A stretch of DNA of 64,000 nucleotides from Yamagishiella unicocca (taxonomy: Eukaryota; Chlorophyta; Chlorophyceae; Chlamydomonadales; Volvocaceae): NCBI GenBank assembly GCA_003116995.1, contig BDSL01000004.1:2232001-2296000 (forward strand), read 5' to 3'. Position numbers and translations under genes: made by a program. How positions within the stretch are numbered: position 1 is the first letter of the stretch; each line of letters begins with the position of its first letter. Shown piece after piece: positions 34,401 through 44,500 of this stretch. A model generated the notes under the pieces. It saw only the letters and a program-made list of their open reading frames with translations, was not told where the DNA came from and made no database searches.

Positions 34401-36949
34401 TGCCGCCCGTGTTTGCGACGACGCGCTTCAAGGCGACTTGCAACCAACTGGAGCGCTGGAACATCGCCAAGATGTCTGGTGACTACTATTTGGAGATGCA
34501 GCGCACTGAGGGTCTGCAGATGAACGTCACGGGTGAGACCTGCCCTGCATGCGCAGGATGTTCCTTCGCCCACCTCGGCCTCCTGCTACGGACGTATACC
34601 GGTTCTATAACATGCTGCCAATCCCACCTGCTGCCAAACCCTAATGAAGCTAGGATCCGAAAACCCATCCACCCCACTCCACCCCCGTTTAGGCTGGGCC
34701 AAGGATCCGTCCGTGGCCGACAAGACTTGGTCTCTGGACGACGACCACACTTGGATCACTATCCCTGAGGGCGGAGTCGGCAACATGACATTCCGCTACA
34801 TCATCCCGCCTGGCTACGACGATCTGTCCGCCGCCGTTGTGATGCAATCGTCGCCGCGGCCGCCGCCGCCACCGTCGCCGCCGCGGCCGCGTGGCACGAC
34901 GTGCGCGTGCCCGCTGCTGCCGCTGGAGACCATCGGCGGCAGCGCCGGCCAGTGCAACAGCACCTACGCCACTATGACTGTGCAATTTGCCAACCAGACT
35001 GAAGGCAGCACCAACTTTACGCAGTGCGTCCCCTGGCCCAACTATGATCTGCTGATGAAGGAGCTTGCTTGGAGCCATTGCTGGAGGTGAGAGCTGCGCC
35101 CTGCCAGAGTATGCTGCTGGGGGCGTTGCGCCCTCCCTTGGAGCGTTTCGGTGCTTGCCCTTCGTCCCTGATCATGAATGGAAACTGAGTGCACCTTCCC
35201 TTCGATGTCCTCCATCCCTGTACGACACCCCCAGGTACGACTGCCTGCCCAACGAGTTCTTCGGCAAGGCGTACAACATGACGATCCGTGAGGTCACCAA
35301 GCACAACATCGCGCTCATGCCACCGGCCACGTACGAGCTCATCACCTTCCCGGCGCCGTACGGCATGTTGATTGACGTCACCCTCAATCCCGTGGATGGC
35401 GAACCGACGCAGTACAACTCGACCGTTGGCGGGCTGGTTATCAATGGCCGCCTGCAGGTCATCAACACCACTGCGCTCTCCAACATGACGATTATGTTCC
35501 ACATCCCAGCCATCTTCGGAATCGACGGCCTGGCTGCTGCTGTCATGTTGCGCATGCAGCAGGGCAGCGAATTCCCGGCACCGCCGAAGCCTCCCCGGGC
35601 GCCTCCTTCGCCCCCACAGCCGCCGCCAGTGCCAGCGTCACAGCCACGCACGGTGGTGAGTGGGTCCGTGCTAATGAGAGGGCTTTGAGAGGGCTTTTCG
35701 GGAGGGCTTGAGAGGGAGGGAGGCCTCGTGAGGGGGCACGGGCGTTAACTACTTTGCTCCTCCCAAAAACCCTCAACGCAGATCACGACGGACTTTATGA
35801 TTACGGCCCGGGTACCCATTGAGGAGCTCCTAGCCAACAACCCTGGCCTGCAGCACTCCGGGTAAGAGCTTGCGGTGGCAAGCGGTGTTGCTAGGTAGCA
35901 CTCCTGGACACCTGCGTCCCTCTGCCTGCCCAACGATGTGTGGCGGACCACTCCCCCACGCCCCCGTCGTCGTGCGCTTGGCCCCTCACCACACACCAAC
36001 CCCTGCAATCCCTTCCGGTCGCAGGTACTATGTGACAGTCCCCATCAAGTATTACAACTACCTGGCTCTTCCAGACTGCTCCGATGCCAGCATTGACGCG
36101 TACAAGGCGCAGGCCGCGCTTACTCTGGGCCTGAACGACACGTCGACCCTGACCGTAACTTGCCGCTACTCCTCTTCCGCCAGCGGCGAGGTTATCCTTC
36201 GTCGTATGCTGGCTGCTGCTTCGTGGGTGCTTGAGAAGGTTGGGCTGGCGAAGCCGGGTGACGCCAAGCGGCGACGCCTCCAGGATCAGGCGGCAGCATC
36301 CGTGTTGGATGTGGGCCTCACCTTCGTGGCCACTCCGACTGAAGTCATCCCCGACGCCGCGGCATCTGTATGCGGCAAGATGGACGAGGGCGTGCCGGGC
36401 GGGAGCTGCGACTCGACGGTTTACCCGTCCGCGACACGAGTAACGCTGGTTTCCACGAAGTCGACGACTGAAGCGGGCGCCGATCCATGCGCCGCTGCTC
36501 AATCGGATGGCATGAAGGCCCTCGTTGCGTCGACCGACGCGCTGAACGAGTACAACACGCAGTCGACCAGCTGTAAGGCCGAGGTGCAGGCGGGAACGTC
36601 AGATAATGGTGGCGACAACGGCGGTGGCGATAATGGAGGCGGCACTGACAACGGCAACAACGGTGGAAGTACCCCGACCACGGCCCCGGTAGTGGCCGAG
36701 AAAGGCAAGTCTGGCCTGGCGCCAGGCGCCATTGCCGGTATTGTCATCGGCAGCGTTGCTGGTGTCGTCATCCTGGCCGTTATCGGCCTGACCATCAAGA
36801 ACAAGATGAGTCAGGGGCACGTGTCGTACGTCGACCCGAACAGCGGCCTGCCGGGTGCTCGCCGCTGGCGCACGTACAGCATGCAGCGGCGGGCTGAGGA
36901 GGCGACTGCCGGTCGCGGTCCCGTCGCGGGCGTTTCAGTCTACACGTAG
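23085..36949 (+). CDS. Giant membrane-anchored hydroxyproline-rich surface protein (22 exons, ~3220 aa)
   Basis: Exons: 23085-23211, 23425-23546, 23716-23944, 24181-24270, 24549-24934, 25110-25229, 25519-25744, 25933-26077, 26331-26461, 26628-26950, 27114-27431, 27675-27761, 28009-28086, 28307-32925, 33085-33253, 33446-33744, 33992-34216, 34378-34532, 34693-35086, 35235-35655, 35782-35861, 36025-36949. All junctions are GT-AG and in phase. The N-terminus is a signal peptide ([14 protein letters not shown]). The ~800-residue head is Cys-rich with a short SPPP linker, a GATase-like segment ([15 protein letters not shown]), a MopE-like motif ([20 protein letters not shown]) and a DUF4215-like motif ([21 protein letters not shown]). 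Exon 14 is a ~1500-residue PPSP rod, then three related Cys-Trp modules, a Gly/Asp-rich stalk, one helix ([20 protein letters not shown]) and a ~50-residue basic tail. Rod length and overall size recall Chlamydomonas sexual agglutinins, but the membrane anchor differs and I see no specific agglutinin signature. Adhesion or wall anchoring is inferred. Three 1-base frameshifts interrupt the rod. Confidence 0.85.
26666..26815 (+). other. MopE-like metal-binding motif plus DUF4215-type Cys motif (protein domain region)
   Basis: Within exon 10 of the giant gene. First comes C-x-DG-x-DND-x-DG-x-x-D-x-x-D-x-DC, the Asp-rich MopE-type repeat. It is followed directly by [27 protein letters not shown], the DUF4215 (myxobacterial Cys-rich) signature. 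Both are common in bacterial surface proteins; DUF4215 also occurs in algal and oomycete extracellular proteins. The Asp spacing suggests Ca2+ binding. Confidence 0.75.
29179..29186 (+). other. Apparent -1 frameshift 1 in the rod (8-C run)
   Basis: The PPSP reading frame moves from codon phase 2 to phase 1 (coordinate mod 3) across a run of eight C. Before it the PPSP frame reads cleanly; after it only the shifted frame gives [15 protein letters not shown]. One missing C explains it. Confidence 0.75.
29506..29510 (+). other. Apparent -1 frameshift 2 in the rod (5-C run)
   Basis: Three adjacent CTG-C(n)-AGCCCG repeats have 6, 5 and 6 C. The 5-C copy switches the PPSP frame from phase 1 to phase 0. 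Confidence 0.75.
31188..31192 (+). other. Apparent -1 frameshift 3 in the rod (5-C run)
   Basis: After SPRPPSPR the frame degenerates to Ala/Arg/Gln. Assuming one missing C restores [10 protein letters not shown] and returns to the original phase 2 used through to the end of the exon, so the three shifts sum to a whole codon. Confidence 0.75.
36722..36798 (+). other. Transmembrane segment of the giant surface protein
   Basis: Codes a hydrophobic, Gly/Ala/Val/Ile-rich helix after a Gly-Asn-Asp stalk and before a positively charged KNKMSQ tail. The orientation fits a type I membrane protein with the rod outside. Confidence 0.85.
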
Positions 36950-39229
36950 GCTTGCCGGCCGCATTGGAATCCGAGAGACCGCAGAGGAGAGCGCCGCCTC
37001 GATTGAAGTAGTAGGCGAATGTACTAGGCGACGGTGCTGCCACCTTGCCCGAGCTTGTGCCGTGTAGAAGAGGAGCGCAACCCCGGGCGAGGTGGGCCCT
37101 CCGCATACGTGCGGAGCGCCTGCCCCTCGCACTTCTGCGCTCCGGCTTGTGATCGTATAGTGCATGCTAGCGGTTGCGCTCAGTGGGGGCCCTGGGGGAG
37201 ACCTGGGCGGCAATAGCTCACGTGGCTGTTTGTGTGTATGTGCGCGCCGCGCCGCCCGCCCGCCGGGTCTCGTCTTCTCCCATCGTCCCCCTGGGTGCTT
37301 GATTTCTGTGTATGTGTGCGCGTTGTGTGTGTGTCGCTGTCTGCGTGTGTTTCTGACGCGGGGTCGCCGAGGCTCAGGCCTGGCCTGAGACCTGCCCGAC
37401 GCCCAGGCGGATGTTCGTCCGCGCGCCTGGCTTACCAATTTACATCGACGAGCTCGCGACGCTGCGTGGTACATTTGCGTCGCCCTGCATGCATGCATTC
37501 ATGCGGCGCGCACGAGATGACTAAAACCTCCATAGCTGAAGGCGTACAGAAGCCATGATGTCCAATCGCGGCTTTTGCGTCATCAGCCGGCTTTGATGGG
37601 GCTCGTCGTGGCCTGTGTGCCTGCACTTAACGGACAATAAAGGCCTCCGGCACCCAGGGCTATTCGCGCGCGCGCGCGTCTTACAGAATTTGGCGGACGA
37701 TGATATTTAGAGCCGACGAGAAGCACGACTGCGTTTCTGCTTTTCTTAATCGGTCGCTACAGGGGCTACAGGGGCGTACATATTCGATTGAATACAAGCG
37801 TTGGAACAGCCTTGCACCAAGCCGCCGCCGAGGGATGAGTGGGCTGGTGGTGGCGTTGACCATTTATTTTACGCAATTTGCGGACGTTACTGGGCATGAA
37901 TGCGCCGGTGCTGGTTCCGCATTTGCGATCTGATACATGGCAAGACACCGCGCGCACATTTTCATACGGTAGAGAACACACGAGGCATCGTCACCATTGC
38001 GGCTGTACACCGCTATGCGTCTGCTGGTGGATTGGTCAGTCGATTGGTTATTTCCAAAGTGTCCCGGGTGGATTGCAGGAGTTGGCGTGATATTTACCGT
38101 ATCTGCGTATTGACTGCCCATAAACGGTAGCCGCTGAAACATGTGGCGGTTTGACGGAAATGTTTGGTTTCAAGGTTTAGGTTTGATGTATGTGTGGTAG
38201 CTCGGGTTGCTGGCTGCCTGGCCGCTGGTGGCCGCGGCTGCGTGGTGTGGTTGCCCAGACATTTGCCCCCGCTCTGCAGGAACAAGCAACAGGTGTCATA
38301 TATGGGGCTGGGCGCTGATGCCGAAACGGCATAGCGTCCTCTTACGTCCCCACGCCTATACAGAGTCTGTAAAGTCCTAGCAGATCACGGATCACCGTCC
38401 TGAATCCCTTCCACTGCATATAACTCGACAGCCTTTGGTGCACAGGGCATTGCAATGCTGGGCACCTGGGCCGCACCCCGCATTGACATGTCTCAGGCTC
38501 TGCGAATACGTGCATGTCTCAGGCTCTGCCGACCCTCCCCTGGTTGGTACACATCCTCTGGCCTGTCACTGTCAGGTGCATTAGTTCCCTGAGTCCAAGC
38601 ACACCCCCATCCAAGTCAGCGCATGGCACACTGGCCACATCTAGCCATCGGCTTCCTGCATGCACGTATTCGCGCATCAGTGGTCAGCCATCGCCGATTA
38701 AAAGTATCTTCGGACACGGGCGGACCGACCGGGCATCCCGCACACCCCATGTCTGTGCTGGGGGATGGCTGCCAAGATACGGCAAGCGACTCTACAGAAC
38801 TCGGCAGTTGGCGACGCTCTCCACGTGGGTGGACATGCCTGTAATCAGTGACCTGCCTTGCAATCAGGATTCCCTGCGACTGGCTCTCACTGGGGCGTGC
38901 CATTTGGCATCGCGAACATGAGGAAACCTGCAATGCTGTTTTGCAACCCCGCTCGGAATCCAACCCCATCTGTGTTGCCTGTTGTTCGATTACAAGGACT
39001 GCCTGAATTCCTTTTTCGGCGATATCAAAGCCTCTCTTATCCCCTTCGTAGCCCCTGGTAGCCCCGTGAATAGCTAGCAAACCAAGCAGCTCAACTAGAC
39101 AACTACCTACCACTAAGGTGCCCATCCTACTCGTTCGAACTCTGCTGCACAGCAGTAAGTCGATCGCACGTAAGCGTGTGTTCATTTGCGCTTTGGATCA
39201 GCAACAGTCTCGAGTGCCACGACCTTGCA
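36950..39229. other. Intergenic region (2.3 kb)
   Basis: Contains the 3' UTR of the giant gene, a TG-rich stretch near 37300-37350 and a CG dinucleotide run at 37668-37679. TGTAA words at 38368 and 38837 are far from the stop (>1.4 kb) and not clearly functional. No coding exon with domain support was seen. Confidence 0.5.
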
Positions 39230-41044
39230 ATGCCTTTGGGCGGAAAGCTTGTCCTCAAAGGTAATTACAGCTCTTCTTTAACTACCATACAATCTCCTAT
39301 GGAACGTATTTAAGTATTTCCTTGGACGTTGAAGTCATGCATTGGTTTCCGTGTCAACTTCGCAGGCGGTACAACGCTCAAGGAGCTCCAAGGTGTAGAG
39401 AAGAAGAAGACCAAAAAGATCAAGAAGAAGGATGACGTTGAAGAGGACGGCAACGTTGAGAAGGCTGACGAGGTTGCTGTCGCTGACCCAACCAAGCCCA
39501 AGCCGGTGCGTTGCCTTGAGCTCCCTTACCCGATTCTAGGACAACGGCTCAGTGTGTGACCATTATGGGGTCGCGGGGATGAATAGGGGAGGGGTTGTGC
39601 GACAAGCCCGTCGCTGAACGGGTTTCGGGTTCAGCTCCGGCTTTCGCGCAGAAATCTCCCCCTTCTCGATGCACTTCCCTCCGTCCTGATCGAAAATATG
39701 TTTATGATCCTTGTAAATGCCCTTGAGCGCCAGGTGGCTGCAACGGCGGTCAATGTCATGAGCGGCAAGACGTACGAGGAGGAGTTTGACTTGGAGACGA
39801 AGCGCGTCAAGGTGCGTACGGGTTCGAATTCCGCAAGACCTCCGCACGGCGTGCTCCCATTTTCGGACGACTTCTGGTCCAGGTTGGCATGCGGGTAAAC
39901 AAGCAACAGCGTGGAGCCCCTGGTGGGGTGCTGCTGGCTCACCCCCCCTGGTGGCGGCGCTTCATTCTCGCACATCCGCTGCTGTGGGGCGGGTGTCGCC
40001 GCCGACCCATGGGACTAACGCGCGCATCTCTGTCCCTTGCACTGCTATATCCCCCGCTCTTGCACGTCGTCAGCCGACCCTTCTCGCCAACCCTTCCTCT
40101 TCCCGAGCAGGAGGCCAAGTCGAAGAGCACGCCCTGGGGCTGCGGCTACCGCGCGGCTCCGGCCATCCTGCACGGCTACACATCCAAGGTGACGGGCAAG
40201 ACAGGTGCGTGGAAAGACAGGGGCGGGCCATCACGGGGCTGGGGCTGAAGGGGGCGTCATGCTGCAGCTTCGGACATGGCACGGATGCTCGTTGGGCAGG
40301 GTGATGGGCGAGTACGGGAATGTGCCGCCGTACGAGGCCGGCGGTTCCGAGATCGGTTGTCGGTTGACGGAGACGTCCAAACTGTTTTTCTTTCCAAGCC
40401 CTCCGCCGTCTGCCGGAACGCGATGCGCCCTCGTATGGTGTTGCGAAGGAAGGTCACTGGCGCGTGTTGTGTGTCCGAGTTGGCAGCTCAGGGGCGGGGT
40501 TGCCAGCGCAGGCACCTGACGTGTGCCATGCGTTGACATGCGTTGCGACACTCCGTACAGATGGTAGTTGGGGTCGCGGCCTTCGGAGTGTAACTCACAC
40601 GTTGATAGTGCCAGCCTGGGGTGTTGGGAAGCAGGCAAGGCGCCACCAACCCTATAGCCCCTGGAGTGCCTGGAGACTAGGCAGTCGCAGCACCGCAGCC
40701 ATCACGCCCGTACCCGCCTCTTCATACCCTCCATCACCCGTCCCCAAACACACCTGTCTCGCACGCCGCTGCGTCTCTCTCACACTCACTGCAGTCAGTC
40801 GAGTCCACCCTACTGGCATGTTCGGAGCTGCCGCCGCGCGCTGCTGCTGCTGCGTCTCCGCCCGCTAGTACCCACATGCTACTGGCCCTGATCGTGACAA
40901 CACCCTTCTCTTCCCCTTCCCCTGAAAACCTTCCGACGCCTCCCCACGCGCCTCCCCGTGTGAACCCCCGCTGCCGCACGTACGACAGCCGAGGAGCGCC
41001 TGGACATGAGGTCGGCGTCTAAGAGTGACAAGTTCTGCAAGTAA
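39230..41044 (+). CDS. FAM32A: FAM32A-like small nuclear protein (5 exons, 132 aa)
   Basis: Exons: 39230-39260, 39366-39505, 39734-39811, 40111-40204, 40989-41044 (399 nt, all phases agree). The N-terminus is LVLKGGTTLKELQGVEKKK followed by a Lys-rich tract (KKTKKIKKKDD), the hallmark start of FAM32A. The middle contains SGKTYEEEFDLETKRVK. The C-terminal half reads STPWGCGYRAAPAILHGY and KVTGKTAEERLDMRSASKSD, ending KFCK; the TAEERLDMR...K.DKFCK ending is characteristic of plant and algal members. Animal FAM32A is a nuclear protein found in the catalytic spliceosome, where it helps position the 3' splice site; conservation here suggests the same role. Its length of 132 aa matches the family (~110-140). 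Confidence 0.88.
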
Positions 41045-41552
41045 CGGCAGTGGCGACAATTGCGACAGTAGCAGCAGTAGCAAATTGGCCGATGGCGGCG
41101 GCCGAGGCAGCAGACGCCAGGCCTAGAGCTCTATTTCGTGGGAGCCTCAGAGGGGGCTCAGCGTAGCCGAAGGGGTGCAAGGGGCCTACTGTATCCAACA
41201 CCGTTGTGGACGCCTCTACCCACTTCCGGCGCCTCTACCCACTTTCGGCGCCTCTGCCCTCTCCCAGCGCCGCTTGCATTCGGTGGCTCCCGATTGCACG
41301 GCTCTGCTCCCTATGCTGCTGACATCATGGCATGACACGTGCACCATCGGGGGTTTGCTGCCGGACCACGTCGATCTGCTGGTGTGGCTCATAGCACCAC
41401 CAGCAGCCCGCTGCCACCTCGACAATGTTGCCACACCAAGGGCGCCGTGATGAGCTCGTGGGCCAGCGCGCTACCACGGGCCGTCGTGCGACAGTGCCTG
41501 CTCCTGGGACGTCGTGTATGAGAGCGCAGAGCCCCCTGGGCTGGGGTCCTCG
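41045..41552. other. Convergent 3' region between FAM32A-like and SDR genes
   Basis: 508 bases between two stop codons on opposite strands. It contains three short copies of a CCACTTTCGGCGCCTCT-like word at 41217-41260. No TGTAA was seen on the plus strand before the SDR stop, so the two 3' UTRs may overlap. Confidence 0.5.
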
Positions 41553-44500
41553 CTACTGGCTGGCGGCGAAGATCTCCGTGAGGGCTTGATGGAAGGGAGT
41601 CGGATGGAAATCGAGGTCCTCTATGAGGCGGGTCACGTCCATGGAGATGTCGGGGGGGCTGGCCACTCCCCTGTGTGGGTTTTGTTTCAGGGATTGGGCG
41701 GGGAGGGGGTGTAGGGGCTCGTGAAGGTGGGCGGCGACGGAGCCCTGTCGGGCAGGCAGCAGCTGGGGATCGGGTGGCCTGGGCTTTGGAGAACATGTAG
41801 AAGGATAGTAGGAGGAAATGAGGATGAGGAGGTGGTTGTTCATCAGCCGTTGGGGGAACCGTAAGGGTGGTGGTTGCGTCTGGATCTATGGTTTCGGACG
41901 TAGCGAGGATGCCCCAAATGCCTGGCGTGGGTTCAGTGTTCCTGGAACAGAGGGCGCTGCCAGAGTATAGAAGCTGGTCCATCAGCGACGGCTGTAACCC
42001 ATGCTTGATGATGTGCAACTTCGACGCGGTGTATCGGGTGCTTCAACCACAAGCCTTCCGATATCCCCCTAAAACCCTTCACAAAGCGTACTGTACACAT
42101 GGTGACCTCGTCTCACACACCTTGATACGGAGGCACTGGGTGCGGCTACAATGGAGCCGGCGCCGCAGCCCAGGACGTCCGCAACCTGCAGGCCACACCG
42201 GAAAACACGGGGCTCAGGAGCCATGGTGTGGATCAGGGCCGCAGCGTGAAGCCCTAAGACCCTGCGCCAAGTCCGCCGGTCTCCTGTGCCGTGGTAAAGC
42301 ATACGTGCAATCAAGCAAACTGGCTTCAATCCAGGATTGAGGGACAGGCAGGTGAGGGGCACACATGGAGCTGGCTTCGTTGCTTGGTGCCGTGGACTAC
42401 CCCCACACCTGCCGCTGGTATATCTGGCTCCCGTCCGTCAGTCCACGGGCGTCCTCGCTATCCCTCCCCCCACACCTGCCACTAGCATATCTGCTTCCCC
42501 TCTACCAGTCCAGGGGCCTCCTCGCTACCCTCCACCCACACACCTGCCGAGCCATGTCAACTCGCGACAGGCGCTCAGGCCCGCCCGTGTTGTACACCCG
42601 GTGTCGACGCCGTGGGGGCTGCTGCTCCGGAACCGCCTGCGTCCCTGCCTCTGCTATGAGCAGGAGCACCAGCCGCTGCAGGTCCTGGACGTATACGGGA
42701 TTGCGCCACTCGTCCTGGAAGAAGGTCGTGGGCTTGTCGCCGCACACGGCCGCGGCCTGGTTGGGGGTGGGTGTCAGTGAGAAGGCCCGGGGGTGGCATA
42801 CAAACCGGTTACGCAACATGGATAGGATAGCTGGCGCATTGTCTTCGTCGGGGGGAGGGGGTGGCATAAATGCCGTTGGCGCGAAAAGGACAGGATAGTT
42901 GGCGCATAATCGGCGGACACCTAGTTTGTCAGGGGAGGGGCCACAGGCAGCAGGGTGGGAATAGAGGCAGGCAACGAATGGTGTTGGTGTGTGTGGGGGT
43001 ATTGGGGAAGATGCCCGAGGTCGACATTCCCGCAATGCTGCCACCACAACACCGCGCGTCCTCACTGCTGTGGTATTAGCAGGCGGCGCTCCAGCCCTGC
43101 AGCTGGGCTGCACTGCCGGGCCCCTGCCACAGCGCAACCCCCCAACACAGCACAATTCCCTACCACAGGATAATTCCCCTCCACAGCACAAACCGCCTCC
43201 ACCGCCCTAACCTAACATATGTCAAGTCGACGCGGCCGGCGTCCAGGCCGCGCCCGTACCACGAATTGTAGGAATAGCGTCCTTGGAACGGGTTCGGGTG
43301 GTGGTGGGCCGTAGATGATGCTGCTCCTGAGGATGGCGACCGGGTAGGGCTCTGGAAGCCGAGACTGCGGGGCAGGGCAGGGTCCGCCCGCGTGGTGACC
43401 ATGCCTACGTCTCTTGCAGGCTGCAACATTCATGCGAATGACCCAAGTGAGGCGTGGTGGGTACCTCCCGAATCTCTTTGCCGGGGCCAGGCAGAATGCG
43501 GCAGGTAACGTCACTGCAGGGCGGGTCAGTTACAGGAACAGCTATGGGAACGCGCCAGGCCCGTGCGGGAAGCAGTGGAGTGAACGTGTGGTGGTTTCGA
43601 GACGCGTGGTGGGAGGAGGACGTGGCCGGAAGCGCACTACCCGGACCCAGCAACCACCACTCAGCAGCAGCAGCAGCAGTGGTGGCAGCAGTGGTTGCGG
43701 TGATGGCAGCAATGGTGGCGTTGATGGCGGCGGCAGTGGTGGCGGTGATGGCTCACCAGGATTAGCTCCTCCGCCTCCAGCTTCGACTTGCCGTACACGT
43801 TGACGGGGGTGCATTGCTCGTCTTCTTTCCACAGCGCATGGGTGCCATCGTACACCTGTCGAGGGCCGAGAGATGGATCTGGCTGACGGCACCGGGGGTC
43901 TGAGACCCGGTGACTCATCGGGGGCCCGGATCCCCCAGCTGCAGCTTCCTGACCCATAGCTCTCTTTCTTCCCAGCCCCAACCCATCCCGTGGACGAGCA
44001 GCCACCGCGGTGCCCCTTTTCATATCCTCCCCCTGTGACAGCGGCTTGCTGTCCGTGTCCCCCCTTCCCCCCTTCCCCCTTCCCCACCTGGTCAGTGGAG
44101 AAGTGTACGAGCAGCGCCCGCAGCCCGCGCTGCCGCTCCTGGTTCAGCAGGCACTCCACCAGGTGGGTGGGTACGTTGACCGCCCTGGGGTGGCACCAGG
44201 TCGGGAGGTCGGCAGGTCAGGGGTGAGGGCAAGTCGGCGGGAGGGCGATTATGTTTTGGCGGGGGTAACAGGCATGGACCGGGTGGTTCTGCGCTTTGCG
44301 TCTGAATGCACGTGTGGCTCAGGTGGGCATGTGTCTCAAGGCGCTGGGCCTCATGCACATGTGGGCATATGGTTGTGACGTATGCGCGCGCGGTGTATGC
44401 GGGTGGGTGCTGCATGGCGTCTTGGGATCTGCTGGACGGAAGGCGGCCCGCTGCCCTGCCTACCCTGCCCCTGACCCCCAACTGTCTACCCTGCCCCCCA

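Noticed and set aside
23085..36949. Direct identification as a Chlamydomonas sexual agglutinin (SAG1/SAD1)
   Set aside because: Size and rod are similar, but the C-terminal membrane helix, DUF4215-like motif and Cys-Trp modules are not features I can tie to the agglutinins; kept as a loose comparison only.
39820..39845. GGTTCGAATTCC resembling a tRNA T-loop
   Set aside because: No matching acceptor or anticodon stem around it; it lies in intron 3 of the FAM32A-like gene.
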